Positions 50,867-59,551 of a stretch of 64,000 nucleotides of DNA are shown piece after piece. A program made the translations under genes and the position numbers. Position 1 is the stretch's first letter. Every line of letters starts with the position of its first letter. The notes under the pieces are model-generated. The model was not told the DNA's origin. It worked only from the letters and a program-made list of their open reading frames with translations, and made no database searches. This DNA is from Streptomyces sp. M41(2017) (GTDB lineage: Bacteria > Actinomycetota > Actinomycetes > Streptomycetales > Streptomycetaceae), in assembly GCF_002078175.1 (NCBI RefSeq), contig NZ_MWFK01000002.1, forward strand, positions 930,001 to 994,000. Reading direction: 5' to 3'.

Positions 50867-53209
50867 CTACTTCCGCATGACGGCGGGTTCGTGCCGCCGC
50901 AGCAGTCGGGCCACCAGGTAGCCGAAGACGACGGAGAGCACGACCAGCATGCCCATGTTGAGCAGCCAGACGCCCGTCGAGTGCTTGAACAGCGGGTCGC
51001 CGGTCAGCTCGCCGGGGACGATCCGGGAGAGGCCGATGGTCCCCGCCATCGCGCCCAGGGCCCATCGCGAGGGCACCAGCCAGGCCAACTGCTCGATGCC
51101 GGGTACACCGTGCAGTTTCAGGAGCGCCCCGCAGAACACCACCTGGACGATGGCGAGCAGCACCAGCAGCGGCATCGTCACCTCCTCCTTGCGCACCAGG
51201 GCGGAGACGAGGAGGCCCAGCATCATCGCGGTGAAGGCGAGCAGGGCCACCGCCAGGGTGATCTCCACGAGCGGGGGCATCAGGACCCCTTCATCGCCGG
51301 GCGCGTTGAGGTCGACGCCGAACAGGGCGACGAGCGTGAGCACGACGGCCTGGAGCACGGTGATGGTGCCGAGCACGACGACCTTGGACATCAGGTACGC
51401 CGATCTGGACAGGCCGACGGCCCGTTCCCGCTGGTAGATGACGCGTTCCTTGACCAGTTCGCGCACCGCGTTGGCCGCGCCGGTCAGGACTCCGCCGACG
51501 CACAGGATGAGCAGCGCGTTCATCGCCGTCTCCTGCGTCAGCTTGCCGCCGGCCAGGGCGCGGGCCATCGCGCCCATCACGAAGGGCAGCGCGATCATGA
51601 TGGCGAGGAACGTGCGGTCGGCGCCGAGCGCCGCGGCGTAACGGCGGACGAGGGTGCGCAGTTGGGAGCCCCAGCTCTGGGCCTTGGGCGGCGGCCCGAC
51701 CACGGCGCCGCCGGTGTCCTCGGCGCGGCGCGGCTGTGAGCTGGAGTTGTCGATGTACTGGCGGTGGAACGGCGAGTCACGGTACTCCGTCGCCCAGTCC
51801 CGGTCCGTGTCGCGCTCGAAGGCCTCGAAGGCCTCGGGCCACTGCCGGTAGCCGAAGAAGGCGAGGGTGTCGTCCGGCGGCCCGTAGTAGGCGACCTTGC
51901 CGCCGGGCGCGAGCACCAGGAGACGGTCGCAGACGTCGAGGCTGAGCACGCTGTGGGTGACGACGATGACCGTGCGGCCGTCGTCCGCGAGCCCGCGCAG
52001 CATGTGCATCACCGAGCGGTCCATGCCGGGGTCGAGGCCGGAGGTGGGCTCGTCGAGGAAGAGCAGGGACGGCTTGGTCAGTAGCTCCAGGGCGACGCTG
52101 ACCCGCTTGCGCTGGCCACCGGACAGGCTGTGGATGGGCTGGTCGGCGCGTTGTTCCAGGCCCAGTTCGCCGATCACCTCCTCGACCCGCGCGCGGCGTT
52201 CGGCCTTGGCGGTGTCCTGCGGGAAGCGCAGTTCGGCGGCGTACCCGAGGGCCCGGCGGACGGTGAGCTGGGCGTGCAGGATGTCGTCCTGCGGTACGAG
52301 GCCGATGCGCTGGCGCAGTTCGGCGTAGTCGCGGTAGAGGTCGCGGCCGTCGTAGAGGACGGTGCCGTGGTCGGCGGGCCGCTGTCCGGTCAGCGCGTTC
52401 AGGAGGGTCGACTTGCCCGCACCGCTCGGGCCGACGACCGCAAGGAGGCATTTCTCGCCGACGGGAAACGACACATCGTCGAGAAGCGTCTTGCGGCCCC
52501 GGTCGACCTCGACGGTGAGGTCCTGCACGTCGAGGGAGACTTCGCCGCTGTCGACGTACTCCTGGAGTTCGTCGCCGACAAGACAGAAGGCGGAGTGACC
52601 TATACCCACGATGTCACCCGGAGTGACCGGAGCGCGGGCGACGGGCTGCCCGTTGAGGAACGTGCCGTTGTGGCTGCCCAGGTCGACGATCTCGTACGTG
52701 CCGTCGGGACGGGCCAGCAGTTCGGCGTGGTTCCGGGAGACGATGAGGTCGTCGACGACGAGGTCGTTGTCGCCGCCGCGGCCGATCCGGACGGTGCGGG
52801 ACGGCAGCGGGCGCACGGTCGTGGGCTGCCGGAAGGTGCCGGTGGCAGCGGGTGCGGACACGACGGAGGGGCGTTCCTCCACGGGCGGCGGGCGGCCCAC
52901 GAGGACGGCCCGCGGACCGTCGGCGGGACTGCCGAAACGGATCACGCTGCCTGGCCCGACGCCCCATTCGTGGATGCGCCGGCCATCGGCGTACGTGCCG
53001 TTCGTGCTGTTCTCGTCCTCCAGCGTCCAGTGGCCGGCGTCGGGGCGCAGCACGGCGTGGTGCCACGAGACGCGGACGTCGTCGATCACGACGTCGCAGA
53101 GGGGATCACGGCCGACGTGGTAGTCGTGGCCGGGGCTCATGACCGTCGAGCCCGTCTCGGTTTCGAGGACGAGTTCGGGAGCGGTCGCCGCGACGGACCT
53201 CGTTGCCAT
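50867..53209 (-). CDS. Double-FHA ABC-2 type transporter
   Basis: 780 residues. Two FHA domains lead: residues about 25-85 (HVGRDPLCDV, SWHHAVL, NSTNGTY) and 135-190 (RIGRGGDNDL, SRNHAEL, SHNGTFLNG), each with the Arg, Ser, His and Asn that read phosphothreonine. Then come an ABCG-like ATPase (GPSGAGKST, LSGGQRKR, LFLDEPTSGLDP) and an ABC-2 membrane domain with about six helices (550-775). The plan equals Rv1747 of M. tuberculosis, an FHA-controlled transporter phosphorylated by the neighbouring kinase PknF. It is the first gene of the kinase operon. The cargo is unknown, likely a lipid or cell-wall glycolipid. Confidence 0.9.
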   Translation of the reverse strand: MATRSVAATAPELVLETETGSTVMSPGHDYHVGRDPLCDVVIDDVRVSWHHAVLRPDAGHWTLEDENSTNGTYADGRRIHEWGVGPGSVIRFGSPADGPRAVLVGRPPPVEERPSVVSAPAATGTFRQPTTVRPLPSRTVRIGRGGDNDLVVDDLIVSRNHAELLARPDGTYEIVDLGSHNGTFLNGQPVARAPVTPGDIVGIGHSAFCLVGDELQEYVDSGEVSLDVQDLTVEVDRGRKTLLDDVSFPVGEKCLLAVVGPSGAGKSTLLNALTGQRPADHGTVLYDGRDLYRDYAELRQRIGLVPQDDILHAQLTVRRALGYAAELRFPQDTAKAERRARVEEVIGELGLEQRADQPIHSLSGGQRKRVSVALELLTKPSLLFLDEPTSGLDPGMDRSVMHMLRGLADDGRTVIVVTHSVLSLDVCDRLLVLAPGGKVAYYGPPDDTLAFFGYRQWPEAFEAFERDTDRDWATEYRDSPFHRQYIDNSSSQPRRAEDTGGAVVGPPPKAQSWGSQLRTLVRRYAAALGADRTFLAIMIALPFVMGAMARALAGGKLTQETAMNALLILCVGGVLTGAANAVRELVKERVIYQRERAVGLSRSAYLMSKVVVLGTITVLQAVVLTLVALFGVDLNAPGDEGVLMPPLVEITLAVALLAFTAMMLGLLVSALVRKEEVTMPLLVLLAIVQVVFCGALLKLHGVPGIEQLAWLVPSRWALGAMAGTIGLSRIVPGELTGDPLFKHSTGVWLLNMGMLVVLSVVFGYLVARLLRRHEPAVMRK

Positions 53210-53277
53210 GTCTGAATTCTAGCGATTCGCCCACATGCGCGCCTGATCTGTGCGGGCCGGCGGGACCGCGCGGAGGG

Positions 53278-53748
53278 TCAGGCGGCGGAGACGCCGAGCG
53301 CGGCGGCGGTGCGGTGCATGCGCAGCGCGTCCACGGACTCGGCGAGGAGTTCGTACTCGGTGGTGTCGTCGCTGGTGGAGACGCGGACGAGTTTCCCTGC
53401 CGCCAACTCCTCTGCCACCAGCTCCTGTTGGGACGTGTCACCGCACCAGGCGCGGAGCATGGTGGGGACGTCCGGAACGCTCTCGCCCACGGGCGCGATC
53501 GAGTTGGGCGGGAAGGTGGGATCCTCGGGCTGCGGGTCGAGCCGTTCGGCCATCCAGGCCGCCCGGTCCCGCATCCACCACAGGGCGAGGGCCAGCGTGG
53601 GGGCGCGATAGGTGCCGAGGGGTACACCGACGCGCTGACCTCCGCATACTCCGTACGCGGTGACGTGGCACAGGAATTCGTCGTGCACGATCGTTCCCCC
53701 ATAGGCGTCGCTCGTCGCCGGTCCGGCCTCGCTTTCAGTGCGGCTCAT
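53278..53748 (-). CDS. Protein of unknown function, 156 residues
   Basis: A soluble protein without a recognised domain. The N-terminal part has VHDEFLCHVTAYGVCGGQRVGVPLGTYRAPTLALALWWMRDRA, the C-terminal part an acidic helix-rich end (EYELLAESVDALRMHRTAAALG). Codon use is normal for the region and the start is the first in-frame Met. It lies 68 bp upstream of the FHA transporter in the same direction, so it could be the first gene of that operon; I cannot show this. Confidence 0.6.
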   Translation of the reverse strand: MSRTESEAGPATSDAYGGTIVHDEFLCHVTAYGVCGGQRVGVPLGTYRAPTLALALWWMRDRAAWMAERLDPQPEDPTFPPNSIAPVGESVPDVPTMLRAWCGDTSQQELVAEELAAGKLVRVSTSDDTTEYELLAESVDALRMHRTAAALGVSAA

Positions 53749-54055
53749 GTGCAGTGCACCGTGAGGGTGCGAGGGCGTGGCTGAATCGCCCTGTTACTTG
53801 AGTATCGCCACTACTGACACTCTGTCACCATGTGATTCCAGCCAGTCTCTTGGCATATTCAGATCGGCTCTTGGCCGAAACGGCACCGGGCTCCTGCGGC
53901 CGGTGCGGCGGCCTGCGGGCGGGCCATGACCCGCGAGGTAATCGACGCCACCGCCGGCACCGGCCAGGGTGGTCGCAACGCGTCCCGGAGCGGCACGAAG
54001 GCCCGGGTCGCGGATCCCGACCACGCATACGTTCCTCGATGGAGGCTGGTTCACC
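53749..54055. other. Gap between unknown gene and SnoaL-like pseudogene
   Basis: 307 bp without a convincing gene. It has a lower-GC stretch near 53800-53870 with the inverted repeat TGACA-CTC-TGTCA (53815-53827) that could be an operator for the minus-strand gene. A GGAGG at 54041-54045 serves the SnoaL-like start. Confidence 0.4.
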
Positions 54056-54432
54056 ATGTCCGAGAAATCCGACCGCTACGAGACCGCCGTCACCCGCTAC
54101 CTGGAGGCCTGGAACACCCGCGAACCCGAGGCGCTGGCCAAGGCGGTCGCCGCCGCATGGACCGCGGACGGCCGCTACACCGACCCGCTCGCGGACGTCG
54201 GCGGGCGGGAGCAGATCGCGGCTGTGATCGCCGCGGCGCACGAGCAGTTCCCCGGATTCGCGTTCCGGCTGCTCGGCCCGTCGACGGGCACCACGACACG
54301 GCGCGCTTCGGCTGGGAGCTGGTCGCCGAGGCCGACGGCTCCGCGCCCGTCGCCGGCTTCGACGTCGTCGTCCTGGACGAGGAGGACCGGATCCGCAGTG
54401 TGCACGGTTTCCTGGACCGCGTACCGGGCTGA
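54056..54432 (+). pseudogene. SnoaL-like (NTF2-fold) gene with a one-base frameshift
   Basis: From ATG 54056 the product starts MSEKSDRYETAVTRYLEAWN and runs as a normal NTF2-fold nuclear transport factor-like/SnoaL-like protein to FRLLGPS. At 54280/54281 the reading frame must shift by one base (a missing G would restore VDGHHDTARFGWEL), after which the family sequence continues to HGFLDRVPG and a stop at 54432. As it stands the original frame runs into nonsense sequence to 54457. Either the gene is broken or one base was lost in sequencing. Intact, it would encode about 126 residues. Confidence 0.8.
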
Positions 54433-54460
54433 GTCCCTGGACCGCGTACCGGCGTGAGCC
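54411..54460 (+). repeat. 25-bp tandem duplication at the SnoaL-like stop codon
   Basis: CCTGGACCGCGTACCGG occurs at 54411-54427 and again at 54436-54452, each followed by a similar tail (GCTGAGTC and CGTGAGCC). The second copy lies past the restored stop codon and repeats its last codons. Confidence 0.75.
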
Positions 54461-54572
54461 GCGGCACGACAGGGCGGCCACGGGCGCGGAGAGCGGCCGC
54501 GCGGCATCCCGCGATGAGTTTTCGCCGGTCCGGTGGTCCCTTGAGGAGAGGACCATCGGACCGGGAGGACCC

Positions 54573-54860
54573 ATGAACACGGTGAGCAAGGTCGACGCGG
54601 AGTTCACGGCGGTGTTGCGGAAGAGCCCCGAGAAGGGCGGCTGGACCTATGTCGTCTGGCCCGAGTCCGTGGCGTTCTTCGGGACCCGTGGACTGGTCAA
54701 GGTCGGCGGCACGATCGACGGCACGCCGTTCCGCAGTTCGTTCATGGCGCTCGGCGACGGCACCCACAAGCTGCCGGTCAGGGCCGACGTGCGCAAGGCG
54801 ATCGGGAAGGAGGAGGGCGACACCGTGACCGTGCGCCTGGAGGAGCGGCTCACCGCGTAG
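54573..54860 (+). CDS. DUF1905 protein
   Basis: 95 residues forming a small beta-barrel of the DUF1905 family: FTAVLRKSPEKGGWTYVVWP, then GTRGLVKVGGTIDG and LPVRADVRKAIGKEEGDTVTV. It is the stand-alone form without the YdeI-like second domain. Its function is not known. GGGAGG precedes the ATG. It overlaps the end of the AraC gene on the other strand by 11 bp. Confidence 0.85.
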   Translation: MNTVSKVDAEFTAVLRKSPEKGGWTYVVWPESVAFFGTRGLVKVGGTIDGTPFRSSFMALGDGTHKLPVRADVRKAIGKEEGDTVTVRLEERLTA

Positions 54861-55809
54861 CGGCCGGTACAGCGGGGTCCGCACCGGCGGCACCCGCGCG
54901 GGCGGCGTCCCGGTACCGCCGGGGGGCGACGCCGGTGGTGCGTTTGAAGGCGTTGCTGAACGCGCTCTCGGAGGTGTAGCCGACCTGCTGCGCGAGAGTC
55001 CCGACGGGGGTGCCGCCCTCCCGCAGCGCGCGTGCGGCCAGAGTCATCCGCCAGTTCAGCAGGTAGGTCAGGGGCGGTACCCCGACGGCCGCCTTGAAGC
55101 GCACGGCGAACGTGGTGCGGGACATCGCCGCCGCCCGGGCGAGTTCCTCCAGCTGCCACGGGCGTCCCGGATCGGCGTGCAGGAGACGCAGGGCCGGGGC
55201 GAGGCCGTCGTCGGCCAGCCCGCGCAGCCAGCCCGCGGGCAGGCCGGGCGTGCCGTCGAGGCAGACCCGCAGCACCTGGACGAGGACGAGCTGGGCCAGC
55301 TGGTCCGCGGCGAAGTCGGCGCCCGCCCGGTGCGCGGTCATCTCCGCGAGGAGCTGCCCGACGAGCCAGCTCAGGACCGGCGCCTCGGCCGCCGAGGCGC
55401 GCAGCCGCAGCAGCGGCGGCAGGGCCGAGCGCAGCAGGTCGCCGCTGTCCCGGCTCAGGTCGATGTGGCCGGAGACGGCCACGAAGTCGTCCCCGTCGCC
55501 GAGCTGCGCCATGCGGCTGCCGGGGTCCACGGTCACGTCGGCCGAGCGCACCGGCTCCAGTCCGGGATCGCTGCACAGGACGTACGAGCGCCGTCCGTCG
55601 GTGACGACGACGTCGCCCGCCTCGATCCGCAGGACCTCTCCGTCGTCCTCGGTCACCAGCAGGCAGCTGCCCCGGACGACCGCGTTGATCTTGAGTTTGT
55701 CCCGTCCCCTCAGCCGGACGGACCAGTCGCCTCCGGCCGTGAAGCCGCCGGAGAAGACACAGCGGGCGTCGGCCACCGCCAGGGCGTCGGAGAGGGGATC
55801 GGCAGACAT
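54850..55809 (-). CDS. AraC-family regulator with cupin sensor domain
   Basis: 319 residues from ATG 55809 (MSADPLSDAL). The N-terminal cupin-like domain (residues about 10-175, GSCLLVTEDDGEVLRIEAGDVVV) is followed by two AraC helix-turn-helix units (WQLEELARAAAMSRTTFAVRF and VGTLAQQVGYTSESAFSNAF). It is divergent from an SDR gene, and an 11-bp-spaced direct repeat suited to AraC proteins lies between them. This kind of pair is common in actinobacteria, the regulator controlling the SDR. Its 3' end overlaps DUF1905. Confidence 0.88.
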   Translation of the reverse strand: MSADPLSDALAVADARCVFSGGFTAGGDWSVRLRGRDKLKINAVVRGSCLLVTEDDGEVLRIEAGDVVVTDGRRSYVLCSDPGLEPVRSADVTVDPGSRMAQLGDGDDFVAVSGHIDLSRDSGDLLRSALPPLLRLRASAAEAPVLSWLVGQLLAEMTAHRAGADFAADQLAQLVLVQVLRVCLDGTPGLPAGWLRGLADDGLAPALRLLHADPGRPWQLEELARAAAMSRTTFAVRFKAAVGVPPLTYLLNWRMTLAARALREGGTPVGTLAQQVGYTSESAFSNAFKRTTGVAPRRYRDAARAGAAGADPAVPAATR

Positions 55810-55817
55810 GACGGAAC

Positions 55818-55835
55818 TATCGCGCAAGTATCGCG
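55818..55835. promoter_or_regulatory. Candidate AraC-type direct-repeat site
   Basis: TATCGCG at 55818-55824 and 55829-55835, 11 bp apart (one helical turn), in the divergent gap 9 bp upstream of the AraC start. AraC proteins bind such same-face direct half-sites. Confidence 0.5.
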
Positions 55836-55916
55836 GACTCTCAAGCATTCATCGTCCCGATCGGCGGATCTACGGTGGAGGGGACAGCTCGGAGAACCCA
55901 TGCGAGGAGACGTCCC

Positions 55917-56906
55917 ATGACCACCGCACAACAGCCCCTGCACTCCGGCTTCGGCCCCGCGTCCACCGCGGAGGAGGTGGCCGCGGGCGTCGACCTGGCC
56001 GGCCGGGTCGCGATCGTCACCGGTGGCTACTCCGGCATCGGCCTGGAGACGGTCCGCGTCCTGCGCGCGGCCGGTGCCGAGGTCGTCGTACCGGCCCGGG
56101 ACACCGCGCGGGCCGCCGCCGCGCTGGAGGGGATCGACGGGGTCGAGGTCGCGGAGATGGACCTGATCGACCCGGTGTCGGTGGACGCCTTCGCCGACGG
56201 GTTCCTCGCCTCCGGGCGGCCCCTGCACCTGCTCGTGGCGAGCGCCGGGATCATGGCGACGCCGTTGACCCGGGACGCGCGGGGGTACGAGGCGCAGTTC
56301 GCGACCAACCACCTGGGCCACTTCCAGCTGGTGTCCCGGCTGCGGCCCGCCCTGCGCGCGGCCGGCGGCGCCCGCGTGGTCGTGGTGTCCTCGCGCGGCC
56401 ACCGCTTCTCCCCCGTCGACCTCGACGACCCGAACTTCGAGCACACCCCGTACGAGCCGTTCGTCGCGTACGGGAGGTCGAAGTCCGCCAACGCCCTGTT
56501 CGCCGTCGAACTGGACCGGCGCGGCCGGGCGGACGGCGTGCGGGCCTTCGCCGTGCACCCCGGCACCATCGTCGACACCGGCCTGGCGAAGCACCTCTCC
56601 GAGGACGCGCTCCGGGCCGCCGGCGCCGTCGAGGAGGACGGCACGCCCGTACGGGACAGCGCCCGCCAGCTGAAGACCGTCCCGCAGGGCGCGGCGACCA
56701 CCGTGTGGTGCGCGACCAGTCCCGCGCTGGAGGGTCTGGGCGGGGTCTACTGCGAGAACTGCGACATCAGCCCGCTCGTGCCCGAGGAGGACCGGGAGGC
56801 CTGGCTGCGCGACGAGAAGGCGCCGGCCGGCGTCCTCGCGTACGCCGTCGACCCGGAGCAGGCCGCCCGGCTCTGGGAGCTCAGCGAGCGCCTGACGGCC
56901 CGCTGA
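55917..56906 (+). CDS. SDR oxidoreductase
   Basis: 329 residues, longer than classical SDRs and like retinol-dehydrogenase/WW-domain oxidoreductase-type members. The Rossmann motif is TGGYSGIG, then VASAGIM in place of NNAG, the catalytic Ser in VVSSRGH and the YGRSK Tyr/Lys pair. The start at 55917 fits an in-frame Met near GGAGAC. It is divergent from the AraC gene, the likely regulator. The substrate is unknown. Confidence 0.88.
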   Translation: MTTAQQPLHSGFGPASTAEEVAAGVDLAGRVAIVTGGYSGIGLETVRVLRAAGAEVVVPARDTARAAAALEGIDGVEVAEMDLIDPVSVDAFADGFLASGRPLHLLVASAGIMATPLTRDARGYEAQFATNHLGHFQLVSRLRPALRAAGGARVVVVSSRGHRFSPVDLDDPNFEHTPYEPFVAYGRSKSANALFAVELDRRGRADGVRAFAVHPGTIVDTGLAKHLSEDALRAAGAVEEDGTPVRDSARQLKTVPQGAATTVWCATSPALEGLGGVYCENCDISPLVPEEDREAWLRDEKAPAGVLAYAVDPEQAARLWELSERLTAR

Positions 56907-56977
56907 GATCCGAGGGCCGGACGGCCCGGCCCCGGCCGGACAGCGGGCCGGGCGGGCGCCGCGCCCGGTTCCGGGTG

Positions 56978-58006
56978 CTACCGCTTGACCACCGCGTCGA
57001 TCCGGGCCAGCTCGTCCTCGCCGAACTCCAGGTTGCCGATGGCGGCGACACTGTCCTCCAGCTGCCGCGGGCTGCTCGCGCCGATCAGGGCCGAGGTCAC
57101 CCGGCCGCCGCGCAGCACCCAGGCGAGGGCCAGCTGGGCCAGCGACTGGCCGCGCGAGGCGGCGATCTCGTTCAGGGTGCGCAGCCGGCCCACGAGTTCC
57201 TCGGTGACCGTGTCCGCGCTCAGGAACGGGCTGTCGCTCGCGGCCCGCGAGTCCTCCGGGATGCCGTCCAGGTAACGGCCGGTGAGCAGCCCCTGCTCCA
57301 GCGGCGAGTAGGCGATGGAGCCCACCCGCAGCTCGTCGAGGGTGTCGAGCAGGCCCTCGTCCTCGGGACGCCGGTCGAGCATCGAGTAGCGCGGCTGGTG
57401 GATGAGCAGCGGGGTGCCCAGCTCGGCCAGGATGCGGGCGGCCTCACGGGTCTGCTCGGCCGAGTAGTTGGAGACGCCGACGTACAGCGCCTTGCCCTGC
57501 TGGACCGCCGAGTGCAGCGCGCCCATCGTCTCCTCCAGGGGAGTCTCCGGGTCGGGGCGGTGCGAGTAGAAGATGTCGACGTAGTCCAGGCCGAGGCGGC
57601 CGAGGCTCTGGTCGAGGGAGGACAGCAGGTACTTGCGCGAGCCCCATTCGCCGTACGGGCCCGGCCACATCAGGTAGCCCGCCTTCGTGGAGACGATCAG
57701 CTCGTCGCGGTGGTGCGTGAAGTCGGCCTTGAGGGCGTCACCGAGGGCGGACTCGGCGGCCCCGGGCGGCGGCCCGTAGTTGTTGGCCAGGTCGAAGTGG
57801 GTGACGCCCAGGTCGAAGGCGCGGCGCAGGATCGCGCGCTGGGTCTCCGCCGGCCGGTCCGGGCCGAAGTTGTGCCACAGGCCGAGCGACAGCGCGGGCA
57901 GCTTCAGACCACTGCGTCCGGTGCGCCGGTAGGGCATGTCCGCGTAGCGGTCGGGGTCGGGGGTGTACAACGCGCGCTCCTGGGGGCCGGGGAAACAGGC
58001 CTCCAC
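56978..58006 (-). CDS. Aldo/keto reductase, YghZ-like
   Basis: 342 residues from a GTG at 58006 with GGGGAG nine bases upstream; an ATG at 58027 lacks a ribosome site. The YADMPYRRTGRSGLKLPALS start and WHNFGPDRP stretch are typical of the L-glyceraldehyde-3-phosphate reductase-like AKR14 group. The tetrad lies in DLANNYG (Asp, Tyr), STKAGYLMWPGPYG (Lys) and FYSHRPD (His). It reduces small aldehydes such as methylglyoxal with NADPH by family analogy. It is divergent from a LysR gene. Confidence 0.87.
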   Translation of the reverse strand: MEACFPGPQERALYTPDPDRYADMPYRRTGRSGLKLPALSLGLWHNFGPDRPAETQRAILRRAFDLGVTHFDLANNYGPPPGAAESALGDALKADFTHHRDELIVSTKAGYLMWPGPYGEWGSRKYLLSSLDQSLGRLGLDYVDIFYSHRPDPETPLEETMGALHSAVQQGKALYVGVSNYSAEQTREAARILAELGTPLLIHQPRYSMLDRRPEDEGLLDTLDELRVGSIAYSPLEQGLLTGRYLDGIPEDSRAASDSPFLSADTVTEELVGRLRTLNEIAASRGQSLAQLALAWVLRGGRVTSALIGASSPRQLEDSVAAIGNLEFGEDELARIDAVVKR

Positions 58007-58051
58007 TCTCGCGCGCTCCCCGGGCATCGGTCCAACAGGAGGATCGGATGG

Positions 58052-58076
58052 GATTGACCGCTCCCGTCGCTCAATC
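58052..58076. promoter_or_regulatory. Candidate LysR box
   Basis: GATTGA (58052-58057) and TCAATC (58071-58076) form an inverted repeat around 13 bp and include the T-N11-A type pattern of LysR sites. It lies in the divergent gap between the AKR and LysR genes. Confidence 0.5.
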
Positions 58077-58162
58077 GCCCCGGCCCGCGGCCCGGAGGGT
58101 CGGTCCGCGGAGTCCGGGAGCGGCCCGGGACCGGCCCTCCGGGCCGTCTACCCTTGTGCCCC

Positions 58163-59056
58163 ATGGAACTGCGTCACCTACAGCACTTCGTCGCCGTCGC
58201 CGAGGACCAGCACTTCACCCGGGCGGCCGAGCGGCTGATGGTGTCGCAGTCGGGTCTGTCGTCGTCGATCCGCGCTCTGGAGCGCGAACTCCAGGCACCC
58301 CTCTTCGTCCGCACCACCCGCAGGGTCACGCTCACGGAGGCCGGACGCGCGCTGCTCGTCGAGGCGGAGCGGATCCTCGCCCAGGTCCGCTCGGCGCACG
58401 ACGCGGTGGCCGCCGTACAGGGCGTCCTGCGCGGCACGCTCTCCCTGGGGACCGAGCAGTGCATCGCGGGCGTGCACTGCGCCACCCTGCTCGCCGCCTT
58501 CCGGCGGCGGCACCCGGACGTCGAGATCCGGCTCCGTCAGGCGGGTTCCGAGGCGCTGGCCGAGGAGGTCGCGGCGGGCCGTCTCGACCTGGCGTTCGCG
58601 GTGCGGACCCGGGCCGACTCCGACCAGTTGCGGTCCGTGCCGCTGACGAGCGAGCCGATGACCGTGCTGTGCCACCCGGAGCACGGCCTGGCGACCGGCG
58701 CCGTGGTGACGCCCGAGGAGCTGGGCGGGGAGGACTTCGTCGACTTCCACCCCGACTGGGGTCCGCGGCGCACCACGGACGCGGCGTTCGCGGCGGCCGG
58801 TGTGCAGCGGACGGTGGCCCTGGAGGTCAACGACGTGCACAGCCTCCTGGAGCTCGTCCACGAGGGCCTCGGCATCGCCGTCGTACCGCGCCACTTCGGC
58901 CTCAAGCGCGAGGCCGAGGGCCTCACCGCCCTGCCGTTCAAGGGCACCTCGGAGACGTCGTACGAGACGGTCGCCATGCTGCCGCCGCCGGAGGCCACCA
59001 GCCCCGCCGCCCGCGCCCTCATGGCACTTCTCGACGCGGCCGGGCAGGGCGACTGA
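58163..59056 (+). CDS. LysR-family regulator
   Basis: 297 residues from MELRHLQHFVAVAEDQHF. The LysR winged helix spans residues 1-60 (FTRAAERLMVSQSGLSSSIRALERELQAPLFVR) and the two-lobe co-inducer domain follows. It is divergent from the AKR gene, the likely target. TACCCT lies 8 bp before the ATG and no ribosome site is seen; a TTG at 58154 is a weaker start. Confidence 0.88.
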   Translation: MELRHLQHFVAVAEDQHFTRAAERLMVSQSGLSSSIRALERELQAPLFVRTTRRVTLTEAGRALLVEAERILAQVRSAHDAVAAVQGVLRGTLSLGTEQCIAGVHCATLLAAFRRRHPDVEIRLRQAGSEALAEEVAAGRLDLAFAVRTRADSDQLRSVPLTSEPMTVLCHPEHGLATGAVVTPEELGGEDFVDFHPDWGPRRTTDAAFAAAGVQRTVALEVNDVHSLLELVHEGLGIAVVPRHFGLKREAEGLTALPFKGTSETSYETVAMLPPPEATSPAARALMALLDAAGQGD

Positions 59057-59551
59057 CCCCGCCCGGTCCGGACCGCGGCACTCCTGACACGCCACTGCCG
59101 CCGCAGCATCAGTCCCGTGGACGGCCCCCGCGGGGGCCCCGTGGACGACCTTCACGAACGGCCGGGCAGGAGTGCGTGTACGTCGGGCACGACCGGCACT
59201 CCTTCTCGCGGGCCGGGGCTTCGACGAGCCCTACGACACGGGCACCACGTCACCGTCACCACGTCACAGAACGGCGGGCCACCGACCCCGCCCACGACCG
59301 GGTCCGCACCCGCGTACACGACGACCGGCCCCGGGAACTCCCTTGTCTGCGCTAGCAGTTGGCGTCCGGTCGGCCCCGGTGGACCCGCATTGCGGCGACC
59401 GCCGGCAGGACGCGCCGAGCGATGTGCCGCCGGGCTTCCCCCTGGAGCGGGATCCCGGACGCGTGCACGGCGGGAGGGCCGAGTGCCCCACGCATTGACG
59501 GCTCCCGCCCTTCCGGGCGCAGAGGCGGGCCCGATGCGCGATGGTGGAGCC
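59057..59551. other. 495-bp gap without a convincing gene
   Basis: Sequence between LysR and DinB genes. Short open frames on both strands have no family pattern and poor codon bias. There is a run of CACC/CGTCAC repeats near 59240-59270. It may hold a decayed gene or long leader; I see no RNA gene. Confidence 0.35.

Noticed and set aside
49361..51739. 792-residue open frame on the plus strand over the repeat gene and transporter
   Set aside because: It is antisense to a well-supported operon, is Leu/Arg/Pro-rich in the way third-position G/C bias generates, and has no domain pattern.
55094..58057. 987-residue plus-strand open frame over AraC, SDR and AKR genes
   Set aside because: It crosses three genes with clear family motifs in other frames and has shadow-type composition.
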